The notes under the pieces were generated by a model, which saw only the letters and a program-made list of their open reading frames with translations, was not told the DNA's origin and did no database searches. Made by a program: the position numbers and the translations under genes. From Chamaecyparis obtusa (taxonomy: Eukaryota > Streptophyta > Pinopsida > Cupressales > Cupressaceae), in NCBI GenBank assembly GCA_027943335.1, contig BSBK01006398.1, positions 612,001 through 676,000 on the forward strand: a stretch of 64,000 bases of DNA, in the 5' to 3' direction. This document shows, in pieces, positions 1 through 11,700 of the stretch (position 1 is its first letter; each line of letters opens with the position of its first letter).

Positions 1-11
1 ATAAGTTCAAC

Positions 12-660
12 ATGAACACAATCCAGATGGGGATAATTAGGGAAGCTATGAATCCCAAAATTCTTGAGGATAAGGATGGGAGAATCCAGAAAGAGGATCT
101 GATTAACCCTTCCCTAGTCATCCTCAGTAACAAGGCCAGAGAAATGGAGCTAAATATTCTCAATAATGCTAAGAATAGTATGCTGGATCAGTTCAGGTCA
201 TTTAAATGGCATTTTCATGAATTGGGAGACCTCAAGGAAAAAATCCAGGGTATTGAAAGTAACAAGGATTCCACTGAGGATCTTCATCGCCTGGACTCAA
301 CAGTTAACCAGATGGAGGATAAGATGAAGAGCCTCGAGGAAACCCAAAAAAGGTATTGTTGAGCAGAACTTCAACATCTTGAAGGCCTAAAATGAGCACA
401 TCAAATTGCTCATAGAAAAAATGGAAGAAAAGTTGGATGGTAAGGATGTCTAGATAATTAAAGAGGAAAAAAAGGAGAAGCCCAACGAAGGTCCAGGTAA
501 GAGAACAAGGGCTAGGTTCAAGAAGAATAAGGATGAACAAGACTCCAACGACATCCAAAAGATCAAGGAGGTGGCAGAGAATGTGGAGCTTCTCGAAACC
601 AATGCTATTGTGATGCTCAGGAACCTCTCCCGACCTTTCCTCCTGGTGCATTTTCCCTAT
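12..660 (+). pseudogene. Decayed coiled-coil ORF, unknown family
   Basis: An open frame of 116 codons from the ATG at 12 encodes a hydrophilic, Lys/Glu-rich, coiled-coil-like protein. It reaches a stop at 360-362. The same protein style continues in another frame from about 350 to 660, broken by a TAA near 389 and a TAG near 451. Both stops could come from CAA and CAG codons. The second part is again charged, with KK/EE/KE runs, and ends in a hydrophobic patch before a TGA near 680. Coiled-coil ORFs of this kind occur in gag or ORF1 proteins of plant retroelements, but I see no zinc knuckle or enzyme domain, so the family is not assigned. The window starts only 11 bases upstream, so the 5' end may be missing. 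Confidence 0.4.
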
Positions 661-839
661 CTCCATTTTGTCCTATTTTGACTGTTCTGTCTCTGTGGTA
701 GTTTATCTCTCGGCCTACCCATGGCCTGTTTCTTCTTTTGTTTATGCTTTCTTAAGACTTGTTCTCTTTATTGATATATTTTAAGATGTTGTGGGTTTTA
801 GGAACCCTGTAAAACCTTTTTAACATAATCAAAAACTAT

Positions 840-1100
840 TATTCATTGAAAAAACATAATTTTAATTCATATATTTTATAATTTAAATAAATTATTTATA
901 TATAATAATTTTTATTTTTAAGCTAATAATAAAATTATTTATAATTTATCTTTTATATATTATAATATTACAAATTTTATAATTTTTGAAATCAAAACCT
1001 CTTACTAAAAGAATTAAATAATATTTTATTATTTGTATATATTATAAATTAAATGTAACCTAAATATAGAACACAATGAATGAGAACCTTCTTTGGTTTC
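840..1100. other. AT-rich stretch without gene
   Basis: Almost pure A/T with short TTTATAAT-like repeats and no ORF. It separates the coiled-coil remnant from the diverged repeat field. No terminal repeats were seen. Confidence 0.5.
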
Positions 1101-1129
1101 CTTCTGTTAAAATGTATATTGCAAAGTCT

Positions 1130-2451
1130 TTTGGGTTTGTCAAAGTTGATTTTAACTTTGTTCGGTAGAAGATGGAAGTGAAGAAAATTAACACTAACAT
1201 CAAAATAATGCATGGATAACTTTGTTTTGTAGAATATTATATTTATCTTTTTCTCTAGTTAAAACATACAAAAAAAATTAATTTGTTGTTTTTTCTTCAC
1301 TCAGAATATGCAAACAAAATGTAGTTCTATCTTTCTCTTTTGTTAGAATGCAAAAGAAAAGGCCAATAAATATTCTATTGCAAAATTGAAAGAGAAGGAA
1401 ATCCAACAAAATAGTATTTTTTCTACAAAGATGGAAGTCAACATAACCATCAAGGTCATTAAACCAAACCATGTAAAAATGCAAAGGCAAAGGAAAATAA
1501 AGATTTTGTTCCAAAATTGAAAAACAAGAGCACCAAACAAAATAGTAGTTGATGGATGAAAACACATTTTTTTGCACAGTATGTTGGGTTTGTCAAAATG
1601 TGTTTCAAATTTTTTTTGTGGAAGATGGAAATCAATATAGTCATCATGGTCATGAAACCAAACCATGAAAACCTTTGTGTTGTAGTACATTGTATCTATA
1701 TTTTACTTCTATTAAAATGTAAAGGAAAAGGCTAATAAACATTCTATTAAAAAATTGAAAAAGAAGAAAACCAATATAATTCTAAACAACCCTAATTGGA
1801 TTAAACACAAAAAAATTAACCAACAAATATCCATGGTTTAATTTTCTATCCATCCTAACTATCTTGCCTTCAATAAACCAAATACAACATTTTAAACAAA
1901 AAATTTGAAATCCATTTTAATATTCCCAAAAAACCAAGGAAAACTAATACCCACGACATGCAACAAGGAAAAATATGGATATCTATTCATTAAGTACACA
2001 AAATAAATTTATTTGGAAATAAAATGTTGTTAGAAAATAGTAGTTAATACTCGAAAAAATATAATTGCCTAGTTTTCCTTGCAGTAAAAAATCCCGCATT
2101 GTAGACAATGAACAAATATCCATAGTTTGGCTTGGTGGCCATGATGGATATCTTTCCTTCCATCAATAAAATAAAATATAAATAACCAACTAAAATCCAT
2201 CAACCCCTATTTACTAACAATACTTTTTTTCCTAAATTTAGAGAAGAGAAAACACAGAGTACTTGGTCTGCTTCGACTCTCTCACTCACCATGTAGAAAC
2301 TCCCAAAATGCCAGAAAGCCATTGCGATCCAAAAAATAACCGGTGAAAGTAGTGTGGAAACCCTGTGAAGGAAAAGGTCATTAAACATTTTTTTGCAAAA
2401 ATGAAAGAGAAGAAACCCCAACAAAAAAATCATTCTCTATACCTAGCCCTG

Positions 2452-2491
<40 letters not shown>

Positions 2492-2531
2492 AACAATGAA
2501 ACCCCCCCCCCCCCCTCCCCCCCCCTCCCCC

Positions 2532-2562
<31 letters not shown>

Positions 2563-3440
2563 AGACCAACAATAAACCCCCAAAGAAATGCATGAAAATA
2601 TTCTCTATAAAAAAACCATCGAAAGGTGCATGAAAAGGTAGTGGTGATTGGAAATAGTGGAAATGGTGAGTCCCCACCCATAAAATGATGGCCAAAAATA
2701 GACAATGCCTTAGTTTTTCTTGTGGTAAAAAAGCCATGGGTTGTAGTTAATGAACATATATCCATAGTTTATCTTGCTAGCCATGGTGGGTATCTTGCCT
2801 TCCAGAAACCAAACAAAATATTGTAAATAACAAACTAAAATCAAAATCCTAGGAAGACAAGGATCAATAAATATTTTACTAAAAAAATGAAAGACAAGAA
2901 AACCCAACAAAACACACATTCTCTATACCTATTCTTGCTTCATCTGTCATAGTCACCAACAAAAAACCCCCTCAATGGCACACCAAAATATACTCTACAA
3001 AAAAATTAGGAAAAGGTGAAGGACAATGTAGTGGCAGTTGAGAATAGCTCTCACTCCCAAACAACAAACCCCGAAAGTGGCACATGAATATCTTCCTACA
3101 AAAAAACTCGTGAAAGGTGAATGAAAATAAAATAGTGGCAATACCGAGTGAATGATAGGATACGTAAAGAAAAGTCAACAAACTACACATTCTCTATACC
3201 CGACTCTCCTTCAGCTCTCGCAATTGCCAAGAAAAAAACCTGAAGTGGCGCATGAAACATTTGTTTGCAACAAAAGCAGGGAAAGGAAAAGGAAAACACA
3301 ATGACGGTTAAGAGTTATAGAAATCAGAAATGACAACCCACAAGATGGTAGCAATACAACTGAAGGATATGATACATGCATCACATTAAGGGCCCGTTTG
3401 TTTGCCAGAAGATGGCAGGAATTTGAAAATAGGAAGATGT
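1130..3440. repeat. Diverged tandem/nested repeat field
   Basis: Several sentence-like blocks recur with 70-85% similarity by eye. One block (an aaggaaaaggnnaataaa core followed by an AAAATTGAAA core and AAACCCAACAAAA) occurs near 1350, 1485, 1720, 2370 and 2850. A second block (a TGAACAAATATCCATAGTTT core, then a GGATATCTT-CCTTCC stretch) occurs near 1817, 2110 and 2750. A third (CAACAAA-CCCC-AAGTGGCACATGAA, then CTACAAAAAAA) occurs near 2567, 2955, 3061 and 3225. The first two blocks around 2071-2410 and 2712-2930 look like copies of one unit about 640 bp apart. No coding potential was recognised. It may be an old satellite-like array or stacked copies of a non-coding element. Confidence 0.55.
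2452..2563. repeat. Compound CT / CA / poly-C microsatellite
   Basis: A CT run (about 2452-2472) is followed by a CA run (about 2472-2491), a C-tract of nearly 50 bases broken by single Ts (about 2500-2547), and another CA run to about 2563. The poly-C strand is unusual in this AT-rich setting, and long G/C homopolymers are prone to assembly error. Confidence 0.9.
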
Positions 3441-3490
3441 ACTTTGGTATGGCCAAATTCTCATTTTGGTCCAAAATGAGAATTTTCCAT

Positions 3491-3539
3491 CTTCCACCTC
3501 AGGACCTAGAATTTGCCGTCTTCCACCTCAGGACCTAGA
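3491..3539. repeat. Two-copy 29-bp tandem repeat
   Basis: The 20-mer CTTCCACCTCAGGACCTAGA occurs at 3491-3510 and again at 3520-3539, separated by 9 bases. It is an exact short duplication inside otherwise unique DNA. Confidence 0.85.
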
Positions 3540-3704
3540 CCTGGAATTTAGTCATCTAACGAAACATTATGCCTTGGATGGTGCATGAAAAAGTCATGGG
3601 TGGTATTACAAATGAAAAAAAACCACTATGAAAAAAATTTGACACGGCTGACAACTCGTTGACGGAAAAAGACCAAATACATAACTATTCATGTAATAAA
3701 AAAA

Positions 3705-4135
3705 TGTGTTCTTTGTGACCATTTAATATTACTATTTTATATAAAATTGGATACATCTAAAGTGGAAAATAATATTGGACTTGAACTGAGGATTTTTTGT
3801 ACTTAGTGTAAAAGAAATCACAATTTTTTTATCACCTCATTCATATATAAAGGTGATTAACAGTATGATTTATTGATAGTATGCATAAGAATTTTAAGTC
3901 CATGAAATTGATTGTAAATATTTCTATGTATTTTTTAACATCGATATTTTAAAATATACTCAATTATCAAAGATGAAGAGAAAATAATTACTTTGAACAT
4001 AAATAAATATAATAGATCATAAATTGATTGTGAATGATTTTAGATTCAACATAATTTTTTATAACAATATTTTGAAACATACTTAGTGATTGATTATTTC
4101 CATGAAATTGAATAAGAAAAACTATTAACATAATA
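3705..4135. repeat. MYB-flank repeat, upstream copy
   Basis: From GTTCTTTGTGACCATTTAAT at 3707 the sequence parallels 17802-18135 downstream of the MYB gene. Shared landmarks, in the same order, are the GTTCTTTGTG start, an AAGTGGAAAAT block, CTNAGTGTAAAAGA, TATAAAGGTGAT, and then one or two copies of a GATATTTTGAA-CATNCNNAGTGATT block. The latter block also resembles the tandem repeat in MYB intron 1. It could be a dispersed repeat or the trace of a former duplication of the MYB locus. Confidence 0.6.
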
Positions 4136-4267
4136 GTTATTTTTACTTAAAGTTATCCTCACAACATGACATCTCTCCAATAAATTCTACATCACTCAGA
4201 CAACTTATTACAATTTAAAAGTAGTCTGATTATGCATATTATCTCATTAGAATCGTATCTATCTTTT

Positions 4268-4795
4268 TGTTGAGAAAATGTCTTAACCTTGCTGTTTCTA
4301 TATTTAAATTAATTTTTAATTGGAAAATTGAAATTATCTTTAGCTGTCATGGAAGTTTCTAAATGTAATTGTGACAACTTGTAAGATTTTTTTCTTAATT
4401 GTGAAAACAATAAAAGGAAGAAAAAGGGAAAGATAAATGAAAGAATGGATAAGACAAGAGATATATTTCAAAAGGTAAATACAAAAATAAGTTGAGAGAG
4501 GAAGTCTTATATCTTTTGTGACTTGTCCTTGGGTGGTTTTTGAAACTATTTTGTGATTTAATGTTTCTCTCATGTCTATTTATTTAGTGCTTGAGTTGAA
4601 GAGAATATATGTAATTCATAGATTGTTGAAACAATAAAGTGTTGGAGCTTTGGGTGCAAAGTTTTTCCTAAAAGGGTTTTGCCACATAAATTCGAGAGTT
4701 AAGGTATGCACTTATTTAATCATCCATCTGTGATTAGTTGTTTATTTATTTTACTATTATAATTATTATCATATTTTTCATTTTTTTCAACATTT
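4268..4795 (+). repeat. 5' LTR of old copia element (approximate)
   Basis: Starts TGTTGAGAAAATGTC at 4268. The end near 4795 is a guess, placed before the stretch that leads into gag, because the matching 3' LTR is too short to define it. I could not find a clean initiator-Met tRNA primer-binding site after it, which fits the age of the element. Confidence 0.5.
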
Positions 4796-4929
4796 TTTAT
4801 TAGGTCCAAGTTTCCTTGACTTGAGAAGGGGTCGTGCCTCTCTTGGAGTGTTTGATTGGATTTTTTTTCTGCAGTGGGAGTGTGTTATTTTTCTTGTAGT
4901 TTAGATTCGATATCATTGTTAGCTCATCT

Positions 4930-7900
4930 CGGTTGGACATTGAAAATTTTGATGATTCAAGATATGAGATTTGGAAGTTAAAGACAGACGATCCCTTGGA
5001 AGAAAGAGATTAATGGATTGTTATTAATAAAGAGGAGAAACTAGATATTGTGATATATGAAGATTAGAAAAGATTAGACAAAAAGGATTGTGGCACTATT
5101 CATTTATGTTTATCTATTTTTGTTCTATTGAATGTTTCAAATGAAACCACTACATATAAATTATAGAATAAAATAGGATAGATTTACCAAACTAAGAGTC
5201 TCATTAACAAGCTATATCTAAAAATAAAGTTATATTATTTTGAAATGAATGATGGAGACTTAATTGCAGAACACTTGAATCCATTTAATCTAACTTTGAG
5301 TCAGTTGTAGTCAATTAATGTAATGATGGATGCGGAAGATAATTATATTTTCTTATTATGTTCATTGCGTAAATCTTGGGATAATCTTATTCTTGTAATC
5401 AATGATTACTTTTAAGATTATTTGAAGCTAAATACCCTTGTTGGCACTCTACTTTCAAAAGAACTGAGGAGAAGGGCTTTAAAGGGATCTAATGATGCAT
5501 TGTGTGTATGAGGTAGATCTCAAGAGAAAGGTAAGGACAAATAGAAGGGTGATTTGGATAATTCTAAGGATTGTCCTAAGTTTGATGGAATGTTTAAAAC
5601 ACCTGGCAAGAGTATATTGAGGTGTTGGAATTGTGGTAAGCAATGGCATCTCACAAAGAAATGTAAAAATAATAATAATGATTATCCCTCTACAGACAAT
5701 TCATCTAATGATGAAGCTACTAATTCTTTTATTATTTCTTCTAATATGACTTATGATGCCTCTTGGTTAATAGAGTCGGGTGCATCCTACCACACGACTC
5801 CTCACAAAGAGTGGTTTTCATTTTATTCATCTTATAATGGTGGGGAAGTTTTCCTCAGAGATAATAGCACACAAAAATTTGTAGGCCAAGGCGAGCTAAA
5901 ATTGGTTTTCACTAATGGAAGGGTTAAAACTCTAAAAGATTTATTGCACATCCCTAGTTTAGATAGAAATTTAATTTTTCGTATCTAAAATAAATGATTC
6001 AGGGGTGCATGTTAAATTTTAAAAGAGTGGTTGGAAGTTAACCAAAGGGAATTTAATTTGAGCTAAGGGTAATAGGTTGGGAACCCTATTTAGACTTGAT
6101 GCTTCTACATTATGTAACTCTATTAATGTAACCAATAACTATGTATCATGTGATTTATGACACCACAAGATGGGTTATATTGGTGAAAACGGTCTCAAAA
6201 TCCTCATAAATACAATATGGTTGATGGTTTGTTGGGTTACTCTAGTGGCTTTGTTTTTTTCTAAAAATTGTGTGTATTGAAGACAACATAGAGTATCTTT
6301 TAAGTTTGCAAATAATAAAGCTAAAGAAGTTTTGGAGGTAATCCATAGTGATGTATTTGATCCCGTGGATGTAGATCTCATCTATTGAAAAATATCACTA
6401 CTATGTTTCCTTTATTGATGGTTATTCTAGATATTCATGGATTTACTTTTTAAAGAAGAAATTTGTTATTTTTTTCTATATTTAAAAAAATTAAAAATCT
6501 TGTTGAGAAACAAATAAATAGAAAAGTAAAGGTTTTAAGAACATATAATGGTGATGATTTTTTCTCTAAGGTCTCTGAAGACTATTGTAAGCACAAAAGC
6601 ATTGTTAGGTAGGAAAAAAATCTACATACCTTACAACAAAACAGAGTGGTAGAAAGGATCAATAAGAATTTAATGGATAGATCTAGAAACATGATGAGTA
6701 GTGCAAAACTTGAACCACATTTCAGGATTGAAGGAGTTCACACTGGTTGTTATCTGGTTAATAGGTCACCTATTTCTACTCTTGTTGATAAAACTCCTTA
6801 TGAGGTATGGACAAGTAAACGACCATTGATTTTTCACTTTAGAGTTTTTGGTAGTGAGGCTTATGTTCATATTCCTAAAGAAAAACATTCGAAGCTTGAT
6901 TTAAAAGCTAAAATGTGTGTTTTTGTGGGTTATGTTGAAAACATCAAGGGTTATAAGCTTTGGGATCCTATAGCAATGAAAATTTTATATTCTAAGGATG
7001 TAATTTTCAAGGAGCTAAAGAAATTTAAGAATGATGAACAACTTGAGGTAAAGCCTAATAAAATTAAGCATTTTGAAATTAAGTTTGAATGTCAAAAAGG
7101 TATGTAGGTAGAACAACCCCAAAAAGATATACATGTAGAAAAACTTGATGAACATGGGGGTGAAGAAGAAGGAATAATTCTGAAGATGAACAACTAGAAT
7201 GTCTTGTTACAGCTTACAAAAGATCTACTAGACAATGTAAAACTATTGATAATTTTTGATATATTCCATCTAATTTTTGTTGCGGTTTTGCTTTGCCTTG
7301 TGTTGATAACAAACCTAGATCTATAAAAGAGGCCTTATCTTCAAATGAGTATGAGCCTTGGTTAGAGGAAATGAAAGATGAAATACAAGATTTAGACAAA
7401 TGTGACACATGGAATCTAGTTGAGCTGTCTAAGGGGAAAAAATCCATTGGATGCCAATAGGTATTTAACAAGAAATTTAGAGAAGATGGTGATTTGTAAT
7501 GGTAGAAGGCACAATTAGTAGAAAAGGGTTATGCACAAGTTGAGGGAGTGGATTTTGGTGAGATTTTTTTCCCCATGGGTAAACTAACCTCCATTAGATT
7601 GCTTTTATCTATTGCTACTATTTTTTATTTAGAAGTACAGAAAATGGACGTTAAAACAATTTTCTTACACGAGGACCTTGATGAGGAAATATTTATGAAA
7701 CAACCTAAAAGTTTTATTGTGAAGGGACAAGAAAAATTGGTTTGCAATTTAAAGAGATCTTTGTATAGTTTTAAGTAATTACCAAGAATGTGGTATTGAA
7801 AATTTGATGCTTTTGCATTAAATAATGACTTTATCATAAGTGAACAAGACCATTGTGTTTATGCCAAATTAATTAATGCTTGATTACTAATCATTTCCTT

Positions 7901-8169
7901 TTATGTTGACGATATGCTATTTTTTGGAAATGATAAGGGAATGAATAGGGAACTTAAGTGTCAATTATCTGGTACTTTTGATATGAATGATTTAGGGGAT
8001 ACAAAGTATACCTTGGGCATGGAAATCAACAAGGATTGAGTTAATAAAAAATTATGGTTAAGTCAAAAGAAGTATACATTAACACTAGTTTGCATCATTT
8101 TTCCATGCATGATTGTAAACCAGTTAGTATTTCCTTTCCAATTGACACTAAGCTATCTCTAGAACAATG
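4930..8169 (+). pseudogene. Decayed copia gag-pol, 5' part
   Basis: Copia polyprotein remains in fragments. A gag UBN2-like region lies at about 4930-5510, with stops. A zinc knuckle C-x2-C-x4-H-x4-C (CWNCGKQWHLTKKC) lies near 5622-5663. The protease motif follows near 5775, where the usual D-S-G reads E-S-G. A GAG-pre-integrase/integrase region follows and is broken from about 5990 to 6640. A 153-codon open stretch at 6646-7107 holds the integrase C-terminal part (VERINKNLMDRSR, then LVNRSP and FVGY). RT runs from about 7320 on, with YVDD at 7902-7913. The frame is cut at 8169 by the inserted element. The element is inactive: the protease residue is altered and there are many stops. Confidence 0.85.
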
Positions 8170-8678
8170 TGTTAGCTTGTGGTGACTAATCAGGAAAGTA
8201 CTATCTGGGAAAGTACTGTACACTTTTCCTCCCGACCTCGTTGGGGTTCGGGGCCGGGCCGGGCCCCGAGTGGGGGTTTGGGGGTGGCAGCCCCTAAGAG
8301 CAGGGGTTCGGGGGCGCAGCCCCCGAGGAAATTTTTTTTGAGGCCGACTACTTTTCAGTTATTTGGGCTGACTACTTATAACTCATTCTAACCCTAAAGC
8401 AGGAAAATATTGTATAATATGGCTTAGGGTTAGGGATTTTCATTATATATGATTTTAGTACTTGCAGCAGAATTGGGCTATAAGGGATTACGGATTGTAA
8501 TCAGGTTATAATCACTGGATAATAATAATATTGGACTCGCTGTTGGTGGAGGTAGCCTAGGGATTGGGTGAACCACGTTAAATCTGTGTGTCTTGTGTTC
8601 TATTCTGTGTGGTTTATTATTTTCTGATATTAGTTATATTTGCACATAATTGTTATTTCTGCCTTGTTAATCCTAACA
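8170..8678 (+). repeat. 5' LTR of younger copia (509 bp)
   Basis: Begins TGTTAGCTTGTGG and ends TTAATCCTAACA. It matches the 3' LTR along its length with few substitutions, except for an extra GC-rich block at 8249-8325. It contains a TTGTATAATATGG stretch near 8410 that could serve as the promoter, which is inference only. Confidence 0.95.
8249..8325 (+). repeat. GC-rich block present only in the 5' LTR
   Basis: About 77 bp of G/C-rich sequence, where the 3' LTR has only three bases (ATT). It holds two related halves, each of the form GGGGTT(T/C)GGGGG followed by GCAGCCCC, so it is itself a small tandem duplication. It accounts for the whole 74-bp length difference between the two LTRs. Confidence 0.85.
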
Positions 8679-8680
8679 AG

Positions 8681-8692
8681 TGGTATCAGAGC
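8681..8692 (+). promoter_or_regulatory. Primer-binding site, tRNA-iMet type
   Basis: TGGTATCAGAGC lies two bases after the 5' LTR. This is the usual plant copia primer site, complementary to the 3' end of initiator methionine tRNA. Confidence 0.95.
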
Positions 8693-8776
8693 GAGATTAT
8701 TTTGTTCGTTCTTTCATCTATTCTCTGAAGTAGGTCTCACGAGTTAGTGGGAGAGTCTCTCGGTTAAGTGGGAGAA

Positions 8777-11700
8777 ATGGCAGACGAGGGTAGGCTGAAG
8801 GTTGATAAGTTTAATGGGCAGAACTTCCAGTTATGGAAGATGAAAATGGAGGATTATCTCTATTATAAGGATCTATGGCGGCCATTAGAGGGAGTAGCCA
8901 AGAAAGAGCAATCAATGTCTCAGGATGATTGGGATATTTTGGATAGGAAGGCACTGGGGAGTATTCGTCTATGCCTGGCACAATCGGTGGCATTCAATAT
9001 TACAGAAGCAAAGATAGCTAAAGATCTGATGGAAACCCTAGCGAAGTTGTATGAAAAGCCTTCAGCTTCAAACAAGGTATTTCTTATGAAGCATTTATTT
9101 AATATGAAAATGGTAGAAGGTGGATCAGTTACTAATCATTTGAATGAGTTTAATACAGTTACAAGTCAATTAACCTCAGTTAAAATTACTTTTGATGAAG
9201 AGGTTAGGGCTCTCTTGATTTTGTGTTCTTTGCCAGAAAGCTGGAATGGCTTGGTAATGGCTGTTAGTAATTCTATTTCTGGTTCTAATACCCTAAAGTA
9301 TGATGATGTTATTGGTGTTATATTGAGTGAGGAAATTCATAGGAAAAGCTTAGGGGCATCCACATCGGGTAGTGTATTGAACACAAAAAGCAGAGGCAGA
9401 ACAAGAGATAGAGGAAACAACTCTAGAAATTGTGGGAAATCAAGAGGAAAATAAATGGGAAAGAGGTCCGAATCTAAAGGGCCAAATGATTGCTGGTACT
9501 GTGGAAAACCAGGTCATAAGAAGAAAGATTGTTGGTCTCGGAAGAAAGAGCAAGGAGACAAAAATGATGGAAACAAGGAGGCAAATGTGGTAAGTAACAA
9601 ATCCGAGGAGGATGCTTTGCTCTTGTCCTTAGAAAGTATTGATGATTCATGGGTTTTAGATTATGGGGCTTCATTTCATGCTACACCCCATAGAAGTTAT
9701 TTTGTTGATTATGTCCAAGGGGATTTTGGGCTAGTTTATTTGGGAGATAATGAACCTTGTCAGATTGTTGGAAAGGGAAAAATTAAGATTAAGTTGCAGA
9801 ATGGGAATCATTGGCTACTACAAGAGGTAAGACATGTTCCAAGGCTGAGTAGGAATTTAATTTCAGCAGGGCAACTGGGTGATGAGGGTTGCACAGTTAC
9901 TTTTAATGATAAAAATTGGAAGGTTTCAAAAGGTTCCTTAGTAGTAGCAAAAGGTGTGAAAGTAGGCACCTTATATCTTTGTACAGGTCATACTGTTCCT
10001 TCTACTTTAATTGTTTCAGAAGATAATGAATGTTCAGGAACAGTGGCTGCAGTTGAGCAGGAAGAACATCAAACTGTTGCTGTAGATTCTGACACAGCAC
10101 TGTGGCACAACAGACTCGGGCACATGAGTGAAAAAAGTATGAAATTACTTCATTCAAAGAAAGTTTTACCTGGTCTGAAATGTGTCAATATGGATTTCTG
10201 TGAAAGTTGTGTTTATGGAAAACAAAAGAGAGTTAGTTTTGTGAAGAGTGGGAAGGAAAAGAAAAATGAGAGATTAGAGCTTGTGCATACAGATGTATGG
10301 GGACCAGCTCAGGTATCTTCCCTTGGTGGCTCTCTGTATTATGTTACATTTATAGATGATGCAACAATAAAAGTATGGATTTATTTCTTTAGATAGAAAT
10401 CTGATGTATTTCAAACTTTTAAGAAATGGAAATGCTTGGTTGAGAATGAGACTGGTAAAAAGTTAAAATGTCTCAGATCTGATAATGGTGGTGAGTATTG
10501 TAGCACAAAATTTGAAGAATATTGTTCCTCTAATGGTATTCGTAGGCAGAAAACTATACCAAGGACTCCATAAGAAAATGGAGTGGCTAAACGCATGAAC
10601 AGGACAATAATGGAGCGTGCAAGGAGTATGAGGTTGCATGCTAGGCTGCCCAAAAATATGTGGGTAGAGGCAGTGAACACTGCTGTTTATTTAATCAATA
10701 GAGGCCCCTCCACTCCTTTGGACTGTGGTATTCCAGAGGAAGCATGGAGTGGTAAGAAGGTGAGTTATTCTTTTCTCAAAACCTTTGGTTGTGAAGCTTT
10801 TGCACTTATAGATTCTGAAAATAGAACCAAGCTGGAAGCTAAGTCAAAGAAATATGTATTTGTTGGGTATGGCATTGATGAATTTGGTTATAGGCTTTGG
10901 GATTTTGAAAATCATAAAATTGTAAGAAGTAGGGATGTCATATTCAATGAGAAAGTATTGTACAAAGATCTGTTGCTACAGCATGAGAAGAAAGAAAATG
11001 ACTATGTAGTACTGGATGATACTCCACAAGTTCATGTTCCAGTAGTTCCTTATGCTCCGCAACAACAGCAAAAACAAATACCACACACCCCAGTGAGTGT
11101 TAGACGGTCAACAAGGCTAAGTAGACCTCCAGAAAGATTTTCTCTATCTTTGTATTCTATTTTGTTAACAGATGCTGGTGAACCTGAATGTTATAATGAA
11201 GCTGTGCAGGTGGATACAAAGCTTCAGTGGGAGTCTGCAATGACAGATGAAATGGACTCTTTGCTGAAAAATCAGACATGGGATTTATGTAAGTTACCTG
11301 CAGGTAAAAGGGCTTTACAGAATAAATGGGTTTACAAGATAAAAGAAGAGGATGGAGGTACGAAAAGATTTAAAGCCAGATTAGTCGTAAAAGGATTTGC
11401 ACAGAAACATGGTATTGATTTTGATGAGATATTTTCTCCAGTTGTTAAAATGACTTCTATTCGTACTATTTTAAGTATTGTGGCTACTGAAGATTTGTAT
11501 TTAGAGCAGCTTGATGTTAAAACAACCTTTCTTCATGGTGATTTAGATGAAGAAATATATATGGTTCAGCCACAAGGATTTGAGGTCAAGGGTAAGGAGA
11601 ATTTGGTGTGCAGATTGTAGAAAAGTTTATATGGCTTGAAGCAAGCACCTCGGCAATGGTATATTAAATTTGACACTTTTATGAATGGGCATGGATATAG

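Noticed and set aside
304..666. 120-codon minus-strand frame
   Set aside because: Antisense shadow of the coiled-coil remnant; composition explained by complement of Lys/Glu codons.
2430..2765. Gly- and Cys/Val-rich minus-strand frames
   Set aside because: Made by the poly-C and CA runs.
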